From Catonia carolina (lineage: Eukaryota > Arthropoda > Insecta > Hemiptera > Achilidae): DNA of 64,000 nucleotides. The position numbers and the translations under genes are program-made. The notes beneath the pieces are model-generated. The model had not been told where the DNA came from, did no database searches, and was given only the letters and a program-made list of their open reading frames with translations. The first letter of the stretch is position 1. The number at the start of each line of letters is the position of its first letter. This document shows positions 1 to 10,165 of the stretch, piece after piece. The stretch covers positions 1,488,001 through 1,552,000 of the forward strand of contig JAQMRL010000022.1 of NCBI GenBank assembly GCA_035578175.1, given 5' to 3'.

Positions 1-232
1 GAGGCGGGGTGGCGTCCCCCAAGCCATGCGTTGCACGCAGCCGATAAGCGCGCATCCATTCATCATGAATGCTGAAACAATAGTGCGTAATGAACAAGAC
101 GGAAATGAAGGAAAGTGGAAGGGAGAAAAAATGACGTGATCAGTGAGGTCATACGGAAATAACAAGCAAATTTGAAATACTAACAAAGCGGGAAATACGG
201 AAGCAAATTGACAGTACTAACTGGCGTTAACA
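1..232 (-). repeat. BEL/Pao element 3' LTR, truncated by the window edge
   Basis: Positions 1-232 match 11068-11296 almost base for base with a few small indels, so they are the two LTRs of one element. On the minus strand the LTR begins TGTTAACGCC at 232, directly after a G-rich polypurine tract (235-243 read on the minus strand). Judged from the other LTR (1131 bp), roughly 900 bp of this LTR lie outside the window, so the outer target duplication cannot be checked. Confidence 0.85.
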
Positions 233-696
233 TACCGCCCGCCTAAATCGAAGCAAGCGATTTACAGAGAACTGAGCGAAGAACGAAGCCGCCCGCCCTG
301 AACAACCAGGGAGCGGAGAACGCAGGAAGCAGACGAAGAACGAAGCCGCCCGCCCTGAAGCAACAGGGAGCGGAAAACGTAGCAAAACGATAAGCGAAGC
401 ATCGAAGACGATTGAAGACGAAGAAGCGAAAAAGACGAGGAACGGACACATCTTGATGTGGCGTGACAAACGCGCGGGTTTGCCCGGCCAACGACGAACG
501 GAACATCTTCCACGGCTTGCGCGGAAGCCAACGAGCAATGGAACGATCTTGATGTGATTGCCAACGAGGGTTGACAACCAGAAGCGACGAAGAAGAAGAG
601 ACGAAGAAACAAAACGTAGAACGAAGAAAACGACGAAGAAGCGAAAACGACGGTAGATGAAGTAAGCGGGTAACGAAGTGAAACGGCGGAGAAGAG
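233..696 (-). other. BEL/Pao 3' untranslated internal region with polypurine-tract-like repeats
   Basis: This segment lies between the stop of the gag-protease ORF and the 3' LTR. The motif CCGCCCGCC (minus strand GGCGGGCGG, the core of the presumed polypurine tract at 235-243) recurs at 289-297 and 346-354 inside a tandem repeat of period 57 bp. A further copy lies at 946-954, inside the ORF. Open frames on the minus strand here are arginine- and serine-rich low-complexity translations with no recognisable domain. The RT, RNase H and integrase expected of a full BEL element are absent. Confidence 0.6.
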
Positions 697-2045
697 TTAG
701 TTGCCCAAAGGCAGAGCTAACTGATAAGCGGGTTGCGAAACGAACTGGCGAGTAGGCGAACAATAGCGACAAGAAATTTGAATTGCGGTACGGCGAACTT
801 CACTAACTTGTTGAGAGTGAATCCGTGATTGCGGTTGAGGCGACGTGCGAGATTTACGAAGGTTACACCAAGCGTTGAACGAAAAACGAGAATTGAAATT
901 ACAATTATTCACCGGTTGTGAATATTGTTTACGACGATTGGAGCGCCGCCCGCCTTGAGGGGCATAAGGCGCGCGAAGAGCGTTAGCAGAGCATGAAGCG
1001 ACTAAGGAGGGCCGATTGCCCTTTGGCGAAGCGATTTGCAGCGATTTATCAACAGAGTGTGTGGGAGACGACGAGAAGTTATGATCCGAAGGCGGTTGGT
1101 TAGCCGTAGAATCGACTAAGACGAAAGTAGCAGGTTTTATCGGTGAAGTATCTGCGATGCACGAAGACTCGAAGCGGTTTGGCGAAGAATTGAGTGGAGA
1201 CAACTCGGTGGAAGCCTTCAGCGTAGACTTGAAGTGACGATTTGACGAAGTAACAGCAGCAAGATCGGTCGAGATACTGGCGTAGCCGGTAGACGAAGCG
1301 AGACGAGAATCAACAGCGATGATCTCGGACGGAGCGGCGAATCGATTTGAAGCAGAAGAAACGTGATTAGTTGAAACAGTAGTGCGATCCGAATTGTTGT
1401 CGGATGCGGGCGAAAGAAAGAAGCAATTAGGCGTTTGAACAGTAGAAACGATAGATTTATTGATCTCGGGGTTTACTGTAACATCGAGTTCAATTTTTGA
1501 AATAGCAGGGACGATAGTTTGATGATTGACGGCGAGAATTGGAGGCGAAATCGAATTTGTGTTTGATGGTCGGTTTTCAACAATAGATGATGTGGAGTTA
1601 GCAGCAGTAGTAATCGACGAGAATTTAGCGTTATTCGAGAAAACAGATATTAAAAGCGGATCGTTAATTGTTACAGAATTAGGTGGTCGGATGTCGGGTA
1701 ATTTGCCGAATACCACGTAACCAAATACAGTTGAAAAAGCTGAAGGAGCGCCTTTTATTAGAGGCGTTTTACTAAAATCTAGTATTTCTGAAAAGCAGTC
1801 AGCGCCAAGCAGTAGATCTACTGGATTGGGGCTGCGAAAACGAAAGTCGGCTAGCAGATGGTTATGAAACTGTTCACCAACGGATTTATGAATTCGAGAA
1901 GCAGGAAGTCGGTCTGATATTTTTTGAATAACAGTAGCCTGAAGCGGTAAGCGAAAATTAGAATTTTGCGGCGACAGAATTGTAAGGTTAGTAGTACCTT
2001 TAACGGAGGTAACTTGAGATGAAATACCTTGTAAGCGCTTAGTAG
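697..2045 (-). pseudogene. BEL/Pao gag-protease ORF, C-terminal half (downstream of the Gypsy insertion)
   Basis: This is the 3' part of the minus-strand ORF that begins at 10070 and is split by the Gypsy element. If the insert and one copy of the 4-bp GTAG duplication are ignored, position 2041 continues the codon broken at 8395 and the frame stays open to the stop at 697, for about 1006 residues in all. The first ~120 residues of this half match the C-terminal part of the BEL/Pao protease domain (DUF1758), including LLLGADCF and the family-typical TVFGYVVFGKL. A Ser/Thr/Asn/Pro-rich tail of about 320 residues follows, then the stop. A normal BEL/Pao polyprotein continues here into RT, RNase H and integrase; none is seen. 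The element therefore looks non-autonomous. Domain assignment is confident; the origin of the tail is unknown. Confidence 0.78.
2042..2045. repeat. Gypsy target-site duplication, left copy (GTAG)
   Basis: GTAG immediately precedes the 5' LTR (TGTAATGTGAG...) and recurs at 8395-8398 immediately after the 3' LTR (...ACTGGGACA). Four bases is normal for Ty3/Gypsy integrases. Confidence 0.85.
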
Positions 2046-2588
2046 TGTAATGTGAGTACACATTTTTAAACACAACTACATTTAAACATACGTACACACA
2101 CAACACAAACTGAATACTTTCATACGTAACGTAAACATAACGTAAATAAACAACAGATGATTTACTACCGACAGATGTGAGAAGATAAAAAGAACATGAA
2201 ATAATTTCAAAACATTTAAATAAGATAAAAAAGAACATTCCTTTTTTTTAATCATACAAAAAAAAGGATTGTTGGTTTCATTACATTTTTTTTTAATCCT
2301 TTTAAAAGAGTGGAAACGTATTTACGATTTTAAAAGCAACAAAAATATTGAAATATTTTGCAATTTAGAAATAATATTGTTAAAAAGGAAAAACATAATT
2401 TCAGAAGATTGGTGTGTTTAAGTTTTTAAGAATTTAAAACATTTTAAAGGTTTTAATCATTTTTAACGATTTTAAAAATTTTAACAAAGTTTTAAAATAT
2501 TTATATAACGAAATTTAAATAAAGAATTTTGGAGTGGCCGGATCTGAAAACAGTTTGTTTATTTTTTTTTTCTGGAAATACTGGGACA
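2046..2588 (+). repeat. Gypsy element 5' LTR (543 bp)
   Basis: The LTR starts TG and ends CA and matches 7853-8394 over its whole length, with about two substitutions and a few homopolymer indels. An AATAAA polyadenylation signal lies near the 3' end (about 2518). The near identity indicates a recent insertion. One T in the T-run near 2561 differs from both the 3' LTR and the duplicated U5 copy at 2632-2727, so the left LTR carries the derived base. Confidence 0.93.
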
Positions 2589-2727
2589 AAAATGGTGCCG
2601 TGACCAGGATTCGAACCTGGGTTATTGCGGGTTAAATAAAGAATTTTGGAGTGGCTGGATCTGAAAACAGTTTGTTTAATTTTTTTTTCTGGAAATACTG
2701 GGACAAAAATGGTGCCGTGACCAGGAT
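2515..2727 (+). repeat. Tandem duplication of LTR end plus primer-binding site
   Basis: The 96-bp block 2515-2610 (AATAAA region, LTR 3' end, ACTGGGACA, PBS start) is repeated at 2632-2727 with an offset of 117 bp. The second copy differs at about two positions. The first copy runs on into 20 further bases of tRNA-complementary sequence, whereas the second stops its similarity at CCAGGAT. The first block belongs to the LTR/PBS junction and the second lies in the leader. Confidence 0.9.
2593..2630 (+). other. Extended primer-binding site complementary to the tRNA-His 3' half
   Basis: Starting 4 bases after the LTR, 38 bases read as the complement of a tRNA 3' half: CCA end, discriminator A, acceptor strand TCACGGC, a full T arm with TTCGAAT loop, a 4-nt variable region and the 3' strand of the anticodon stem. 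TCACGGCA plus this T arm is characteristic of metazoan tRNA-His(GUG), whose 5' strand is GCCGTGA (from general knowledge). Gypsy PBSs normally match about 10-18 nt. A shorter second PBS (TGGTGCCGTGACCAGGAT) lies at about 2710-2727 in the duplicated unit. Confidence 0.8.
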
Positions 2728-3088
2728 ATAAATAATAATATCAAGATAATAAATAATAATACCAGGACGAATAGATAATAATACCAGTATATATCGCAAT
2801 AAATCAAGATCATCGCAGTACACCAGGATATATCACGATAAACCAAGATCATCGCAGCACATCAGGATATTTGTATAAAACCAAGATAATAAAATTCCAT
2901 CTAGCCATATAATTGGACCGCAAGAAGATAAGCAGATAAATTAAAAAATAACAACCATTTTTCTAAAATTTTTTTTTTTTAAATCTAAAAACAAATTTTC
3001 ACATCTGATCAGGTACATAGACTCTGACGGGTAAGTCATCTGTTTTATATACATACCTTATCAAAATACATAAACAAAAACAAACAAT
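2728..3088 (+). other. Gypsy 5' leader with AT-rich short repeats
   Basis: This untranslated leader lies before the gag ATG at 3089. It contains reiterated AATAATA/CAAGATAATA motifs and two adjacent copies of a unit of about 43 bp around 2793-2872 that share CAAGATCATCGCAG. No ORF is evident. Confidence 0.55.
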
Positions 3089-4457
3089 ATGGAGAGACAA
3101 ATTCTTGAAACTTGTAAATTAGACGATACTAACATTAACTTTCAACTCAGAATAAGACGGAGTACGACGACAGGAAATTTAAGGCAAAAAAGACTAAGAC
3201 TACAAAAACTTTTAGAGAACGGGCGACAAATTGACCTAACGACATTACATAGATTTGATTTCGAAAAGCAACTGACGGACTGTCAAAATTATTTTGCAAA
3301 GTTGAGAAATGTTGAAAACTTGAACGAATTAGAAACATATAATGCAAAAATTTTTGACGATAGACTTAACATAATATTGACATTTATATTGCCAAACAAA
3401 CCAGATAAATTAGTTGGTTTTCAAAACTTAAAAGAAAGGTTTGAGGTTTGGAAAACAAATGAGCATAATTTTGAAGTTAGACTTAACCGTGAACAAAATT
3501 TAAATTTTGAAAGGGCAGGTTTACAGGATAATGTTTTGCCCGATCAAAGGCAAGAAATTCCAAATTGTGACCAAATTAATCTTGCACCTTATCCAGAGAT
3601 ATTAAACCCCATTCCTCAAAATGAAATTCCTGGCATTTGTATACCAGATGCAGCAGATAATAACAATCCTTTATGTTTTCAACGAGAATTAAATTTCAAT
3701 TGGACAAAAATCGCAAATCCAATTGAACAAGAGTTAAAGCAATTAACTATTACTGATGGAAGGGATATTGATACATTAGTGAGAAATATTAAAATTATAA
3801 AACAAATACAGAAACGTTATGCAGTTAATTTACCTCTAGTTTTGTTAACTCCGTTTATGACTGGTTTTACAGAACAAATTTTCGAAAATTCTATTAGAAA
3901 TAATCATAATTTTGATCAGTTTCATCAAAATTTAGTTAATAAATTAATTACACCAAAAATGAAAGAAATATTAAAATTAAAATTGTTATACAGAACTCAG
4001 TCACAATCGGAAACTCTTGCAGAATATATGAAGGAAATTTTAGAGAATCATGAGGTATTGAGTGTGTCAACAAAATTTAACCGAGGGTGAGTTAATTAAT
4101 ATAATTTTAACAGGTTTAAACGAGATATATGCCAATCATATAGGTATCATTGGCAAACCCAACAATTTAAAAGATTTTAATAAGTTAGATGCTTATGTGT
4201 ATGAGAGGGTTTATGCCAGAACTCTTAATGATATGAGTTCATCAAAAATGAATGATACAGGCGCACTAAACTCTATAAATAACACAATACTTGCTCAAGG
4301 TAAACATAACACATTACAAAATACAGCATCCAATAACATCAGATCACAAATATCAAACACAATATTAAAATGTTTTTATTGTAATAAAGTAAGTCACATT
4401 AAAAGAAATTGTAGGCTTTGGCAACAGAAAAACAATAACCACGTTCCAAAAAACTAA
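3089..4457 (+). pseudogene. gag: Gypsy gag polyprotein (capsid + zinc knuckle), one frame break
   Basis: The ATG at 3089 opens 333 codons (to 4090). The protein continues in the +1-shifted frame from about 4062 to the TAA at 4455-4457. The two frames overlap by 29 bases inside what should be one continuous capsid region, so a small indel is the likeliest cause. The N-terminal half is Asn/Lys-rich with predicted helices and contains a capsid-like retrotransposon-gag region near its end. The second part ends in one CCHC zinc knuckle (CFYCNKVSHIKRNC) followed by basic residues, as expected for nucleocapsid. Gag would assemble virus-like particles around the element RNA in the cytoplasm. With the indel corrected in concept, gag and pol stand in a -1 relation, agreeing with the slippery site at its end. 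No myristoylation signal or env partner is seen. Confidence 0.85.
4448..4454 (+). promoter_or_regulatory. Programmed -1 frameshift heptamer A_AAA_AAC at the gag stop
   Basis: In the gag frame the last codons are CCA AAA AAC TAA, so the canonical X_XXY_YYZ heptamer A_AAA_AAC sits directly before the stop codon. A -1 shift enters a frame with no stop that runs straight into the pol ORF (first ATG at 4487). No firm downstream pseudoknot was identified by eye. Confidence 0.75.
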
Positions 4458-4486
4458 ATGCCTGCAAATACGCGCAACATAGTCAT

Positions 4487-7400
4487 ATGGTACGTATTTG
4501 TAAACATAAAATAAGTAAACATTTAAAAATAGGAGAAACAGGGTTAAACAATAACTATACCTTGAAAGGTTTAAAAATAAAGATCAAAAATGATGTATTT
4601 AATGCCCTTATTGATTCTGGTTCTACACACAACATTATCAACCAAAAAATGTACAAACTTTTGAAAAATAAGAACGCAGTCATAAAAGAAGAAAAAATTA
4701 ATGCAATTTGTCTCACAGCTGATAAATTCCCTCTAGAAATTAATAAACAGGTCTGGATTAAAATTAACCTACAAAAAATATCATGGAAAATAAATTTCAA
4801 GGTATTAACAAAAATACAACATGGAATAATACTTGGCATGCATTTTTTACAAAAAACACGTGCAATATTTAATGCCACAAGATCTGTAATAACCTTTACA
4901 TGGCTGAAAAATCAAAAATTTTATTTAACAAATATATCTCCAGATCAAATTAACAATATAGAACAATCTGAGTACATTAAACATAAAATAAATAATTTAT
5001 GTAACGAATTTCCGGATGTACTCACTACTAAATTAGGTTGTACACATGAATTAAAATATGATATTAAACTTAAAAATAATGAAATTATAAAATCTAGACC
5101 CTACCCCCTAAATCCAATAAAAACATTTCAAATGAAACAACAAATTGATAAATTATTAAAAGACAAAGTAATTAAAGAAAGTGTTTCACCTTATTCATCC
5201 CCAGCATTTTTGATTCCAAAACCAAATGGTACAAGTCGTTTAGTCGTAGATTATCGCTCAGTCAACTTAATAATTGACTCAGAAGCGCAACCCTTACCCA
5301 ATATAAATCACGCTTTTCAATGGTTTTCTAATGCACGATGGTTCAGTACCTTAGATTTGGCACAAGCGTACCATCAAATACCCTTAACAGAGAGATCCCG
5401 TCAAATCACCGCATTTTGTACTCCGGATGGATTATATGAGTATGAAAGATTGCCTTTTGGTTTATCAACTGGAGCACAAGTTCTAACACGTCTCATGAAT
5501 AAAATATTCAAAAATATCAAATATAAATTTGTATTTAATTACATGGATGATATTTTAATATATTCCAAAAGTTTTACAGAACACTTAAAACATATTAAAA
5601 TAGTATTGTCGATCCTAAGAAAAGCTGGTATTACCGTCAACCCTGATAAGGTAACATTTGCTGTAAATGAGATACCATTTCTTGGACACACATTGTCATA
5701 CAAAGGGGTCTCTATAGATTCAACTAGGACACAAAAAATTTTGGAGTATCCGGAACCTACGTCAGTGAAACAAGTACATCGGTATTGTGGTATGGTTAAT
5801 TATTTTTCTAAATTTATTAAAAATTATGCTGACAGAATTGAACCCCTAAATAAATTAAGACGTAAAAATACTCAATTTATTTGGGGAAACTCACAAAGAA
5901 CCGCGTTTGAAGATCTTAAACAAGCAATTGCTAATCCTCCAGTTCTCTCCATACCTGACTTTTCTAAACAATTTATTTTACAAACAGATGCGTCAGATAC
6001 AGGTCTAGGGGCTGTATTACTTCAAGAACAAGAAGGGTCTCGAAGACCCATAGCATATGCTTCCAAGACATTGACAGAAGCAGAAAGAAAATTTTCTACA
6101 TATGAACGCGAATGTCTTGCGGTTGTTTTTGCAACAGATCATTTTAGAACCTATCTAACACATCGTGAATTTCTTTTGGAAACTGATAATCAAGCTTTAG
6201 CCTGGCTTCTTTCCAGACCAAAACAGTATGGTAGATTAGCTAGGTGGTTACTCCGCTTATCTGTCTTTAAATTTAAAATTAATCACATTCGTGGTTCTGA
6301 TAATAATGTTGCTGATGCATTATCGAGGATGTACGATTCAAATAATGAAGACACAGCAAAAGAGATATCGTATATCAATGCTTTATTATCGCAGTTTCCC
6401 CTATCTTTTACTGATATAAGACAACATCAAGAACAGGATAACTTTATCCTTAAACAAAAACAACAAATGAATAATAAATTTTGTTTATCCAAAGGAGTTC
6501 TATGTCTAAAAGACAAAAACCATAATCCGACTAAAATTGTTCTCCCCAATTCTTTAAAAGATTTAGTATTTAAATATTTTCATCATTCAGAAATAGGCGG
6601 ACATTTAGGTATCGACAAAACTATACATAAAATAACAAGGCATTTTTATTGGCCAGATGTGTATAAGGAAATTCCTTTAAAGGTGAATGCTTGTACAACC
6701 TGTCAACGCAGCAAACCTGGAATGAATTACAAATGGGGGAATCTCAGTTCTAGAGTTCCAACAACACCATTTGATACATTGTTTATTGATACGATCGGTA
6801 GTCTCCCAAAAACCAACTAAGGATACAAATATATTCTAGTGGTAGTAGACAGTTTTTCAAAATTTACTTGGTTAGCTCCATTAAAAAACACTAATACATC
6901 CTCTATTATAGAAGAATTGAAACGTATCTTTCAAAACTACTCCATTCCGAGGTTAATTGTCACGGATAATGCCAAAACATTTAATTCGGTAATTTTTAAG
7001 AACTTTTGTTTTAATTTAGGCATTAAAAGAACAACTCTATCTCCTTACCACCCACAACCATCTCACACTGAACGATTAAACAGAAATCTTCGATCTATTC
7101 TTATCGCGTACCATGCAACTGCCCAAACAACCTGGGATAAATCTTTATTTTTGTTCCAATTAGCTTTTAATATGGCTCACCATACCGCACATGGTGTATG
7201 TCCGTTTGATATATTACATACTTTTACAGCCCAAACACCATTAGATAGATCATGGAATATACAAGATATCCTTCATAGAAATCCTGTTCGTTCAAGCAAC
7301 ATGATGTGTGACATTAGGAGAAAACTGATTAAATCTCATCATGATATGGCACGTAGATATAATGCTACACGTCATCCAAATCCGTTTTCGGTGGGAGATA

Positions 7401-7585
7401 AAGTTTTACTTAAAACTCATCCCGTAAGTTCGAAACGGAAAAATATTTGTGCGAAAATGGCATACCGATGGTCGGAACCATTTTATATCATAGGTTTCTC
7501 TACACCAGTTACAGCCTTACTTCGTAAGACTATTGGCGGAGAAATAACAAAAGAACACATTTCTAACCTTAAAAAGGTTATGTAA
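4487..7585 (+). pseudogene. pol: Gypsy pol polyprotein: protease, RT, RNase H, integrase, with an in-frame stop in integrase
   Basis: Residues are counted from the ATG at 4487; the frame is already open upstream from the frameshift site. The aspartic protease has DSGSTHN at 43-49. The RT has LVVDYRSVN (252-260), STLDLAQAYHQ (D290) and YMDD (352-355). The RNase H has QTDAS (D501), ERE (E542), ETDNQ (D567) and VADALSR (D610). The integrase has an HHCC finger (H700, H706, C736, C739) and a DDE core with IDTIG (D768), TDNAKTFN and HTERLNR, giving D-X34-E spacing as in insect elements with an HPQ-x4-E signature. A TAA at 6818-6820 interrupts the core just after the first Asp; the same frame resumes at once and runs to 7585. 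All catalytic residues are otherwise present. The stop separates the first catalytic Asp from the other two, so this copy should not integrate by itself. No env ORF follows. Confidence 0.93.
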
Positions 7586-7836
7586 TTCGCTACGATTAAT
7601 GCTTTTAGGTGATACATGTCGCGACACTCGAGCTTGAGATGGTGGTGATACAAAAAAATTACAAAGATAAAACATTGTATCTGATGTTTGCATGCTGTAT
7701 GGATGTGTTATGAATGGGGCCCCGGATGAAAGTAAAAAACAAACCCAACTCAGGCCGACAACTGCGATCTGCTCATCTTTTTCATTTTTACTATTTAAGC
7801 ACCCATCCCTTATCCTGTTACTTTTGTATTTACCCC
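7586..7836 (+). other. Gypsy 3' untranslated region
   Basis: This is non-coding sequence between the end of integrase and the polypurine tract. Open frames on the opposite strand have no recognisable content. No envelope-like ORF is present. Confidence 0.6.
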
Positions 7837-7852
7837 AGGGGGGGGGGAAGAT
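7837..7852 (+). other. Gypsy polypurine tract
   Basis: An A, ten consecutive G residues and AAGA, followed by one T, directly abut the TG of the 3' LTR at 7853. Such a tract normally primes plus-strand DNA synthesis. Confidence 0.8.
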
Positions 7853-8394
7853 TGTAATGTGAGTACACATTTTTAAACACAACTACATTTAAACATACGT
7901 ACACACACAACACAAACTGAATACTTTCATACGTAACGTAAACATAACGTAAATAAACAACAGATGATTTACTACCGACAGATGTGAGAAGATAAAAAGA
8001 ACATGAAATAATTTCAAAACATTTAAATAAGATAAAAAAGAACATTCCTTTTTTTAATCATACAAAAAAAAAGGATTGTTGGTTTCATTACATTTTTTTT
8101 AATCCTTTTAAAAGAGTGGAAACGTATTTACGATTTTAAAAGCAACAAAAATATTGAAATATTTTGAAATTTAGAAATAATATTGTTAAAAAGGAAAAAC
8201 ATAATTTCAGAAGATTGGTGTGTTTAAGTTTTTAAGAATTTAAAACATTTTAAAGGTTTTAATCATTTTTAACGATTTTAAAAATTTTAACAAAGTTTTA
8301 AAATATTTATATAACGAAATTTAAATAAAGAATTTTGGAGTGGCCGGATCTGAAAACAGTTTGTTTAATTTTTTTTTCTGGAAATACTGGGACA
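7853..8394 (+). repeat. Gypsy element 3' LTR (542 bp)
   Basis: This LTR runs from TGTAATGTGAG to ACTGGGACA and is nearly identical to 2046-2588. The AATAAA signal is at 8324-8329. The right copy of the GTAG duplication follows at 8395-8398. Confidence 0.93.
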
Positions 8395-10070
8395 GTAGTA
8401 GGCGCTATGTCGAGTTGAAGAGAACGAGCGGCGCTATAGGTTAGAATGCTGGACTGAGAACCATTATCAATCACAGCGCGAAGTGGAACAATTTTACCGG
8501 AAGAATTGACAGCATGAACTATAGCGGTACCTAACAGCGCGGTTTGGCCATCAAGGCGACAAGAAAGCGTACAATCAGTAGGTTTTTCAGTAATAATCGA
8601 CGAAGACGAATTTCCAGTAGTTACCGGCTTATTAGCAGAGCAGGTAGCGCAGGAATTAATTGGCGGAGTTGCGATAGCAGTAGCATGAATCGACGGCGAA
8701 GAATTAGCAAGCAGACACCCGGTAGATTGTGAATTGTTGACTGGGTGCTCGATGAGTTGAGACGAAGTGGCGGTTTGCGAATTATGCGGGTTAACAACGG
8801 AAGAGGTAGATGAATTCGATTGTTGCGCGTTACGGTCAAAATGTAACAGCGTATTATGAGATTTTGAGTGACAGATACGACAATGTTTAGTCGAGTTGCA
8901 GTTACGACGATCATGCTTGCCGAAACATGCGAAACACAGTTTAAGCCGAGAAATAATTTTGTAGCGAATATCAACGGTTTGTGAAAGAAATTCACTGCAG
9001 TTTTGAATCGAGTGAAAGTTAGATTCGCACGAAAGACATTTAAGCGAGTTCGATTTAACAAAAAATGAAGGTACATTGTCAGAGTTAGCAGACGGCGAGG
9101 TTGAATTCCGATTACTTTGTACAAAACGGAGATTAGCGGATGCCGGATTTGATGAGTCCCGTTGATCGAAGTCAGATTTACTTATATGCGACGAACTAGC
9201 GTTATGGATAGATTGAGAAGAATTAAGTAGCTCACAAGAATGCATTTTAGATGTAACAAACGAGATTAAAGCTTCGTAAGAAGGAACGGTTGAAGCAGAA
9301 TTTTGATCCTCAAAACTTTGTTTAGTAATGGGATCTAGGTTAGAATAAGCAATTTCGAACAAAAGATACTCAAGCAGGTTAATGTCTAGTATTCGCAAAG
9401 CACCAATAGCAGATTCGTGAACGTTTAAGAAGTGTTTTAATGATTGATAGTTGGGCGTATCCGATTTGATGAAATTAAAAACTTGAGTTAAATGCACATT
9501 TGCAATTCTACGTGCGTTTGAGTAACGATCGAGTATTAAATTATAGGCTAATAAATAATTATCAGCTGACAGAGGTAAATGTTCAATTAATCGGAGTGGT
9601 TCGCTGGTTAAGGAACACCGTAGATAATGCAGTTTTTGTACATGAGATAATTCATTGTTGTTATGAATCAAATCGTTAAACAGACTTATGAAATTTTGAA
9701 ATTTAGTGATATCTCCATCGTAAGATGGGAGACGGATGTGAGGCAACTGTACCAATGGTGAACTATTGGTTTTGACTTGATTTGTAATAATTACAGTTTT
9801 ATCTAACGATTGGATTAATTGTTGTGCTGAATCGATCAATTGAAAGTATTTGTTTTCGAAGGTAGCACGCTCGACTTCAAAATTGTTTTCAGGTTGTAAT
9901 AATTCAATTTTAGTTTGAATTAATTCGAAATCAGACCATAAATCGATGAACTTTTCTAAGCGTAATTTGACTTGAGTTATTTCAACATCAGATTTGAGAA
10001 ATTTGTCAAAACGAGTTAAATGGTTATTAATAACATCACGTTTTTTAATTAATGATTTATAATCGTCCAT
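8395..10070 (-). pseudogene. BEL/Pao gag plus N-terminal part of protease (upstream of the Gypsy insertion)
   Basis: The ATG at 10070 (minus strand) starts a BEL/Pao-type Gag. Residues ~108-200 match the DUF1759 region (HIRLPSYDGD; LHYLRCSLTSEP; ANVHLTQVF). A cysteine cluster follows with three knuckles: C345-C348-H353-C358, C379-C382-H386-C391 and C397-C400-H405-H410. This cluster of consecutive zinc knuckles is usual for BEL/Pao. The protease begins near residue 530 with VIDNGSQSS, where DNG replaces the more common DSG. At 8395 the Gypsy element interrupts the codon frame; the rest of the ORF lies at 2041-697 in matching frame. The apparent extension to 8307 is Gypsy LTR sequence. The protein would package element RNA. 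Without RT or integrase it must rely on a related element. Confidence 0.85.
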
Positions 10071-10165
10071 GTTGACAGAAATAAACGAATGACTATGAAT
10101 AAATTAACAAACAAACACAAGTTGAAAAACGTAAACAAAATAACAGCTGACTGGAATTAGGTCAG
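10071..10165 (-). other. BEL/Pao 5' leader
   Basis: These 95 bases separate the 5' LTR from the gag ATG. The sequence right after the LTR end (CTGACCTAATTCC on the minus strand) lacks the TGG expected at a standard primer-binding site, so the primer tRNA cannot be named. Confidence 0.5.

Noticed and set aside
227..772. 181-codon minus-strand ORF in the BEL 3' region
   Set aside because: Arg/Ser/Phe-rich, overlaps the end of the real ORF in another frame and follows the 57-bp repeat; treated as a shadow.
1526..1720. Plus-strand ORF opposite the BEL protease tail
   Set aside because: It is antisense to the better supported minus-strand frame and has no recognisable domain.
7586..7852. Possible env gene of an errantivirus after pol
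   Set aside because: Only about 270 bases separate pol from the LTR, with no signal peptide, furin site or membrane segment in any frame.
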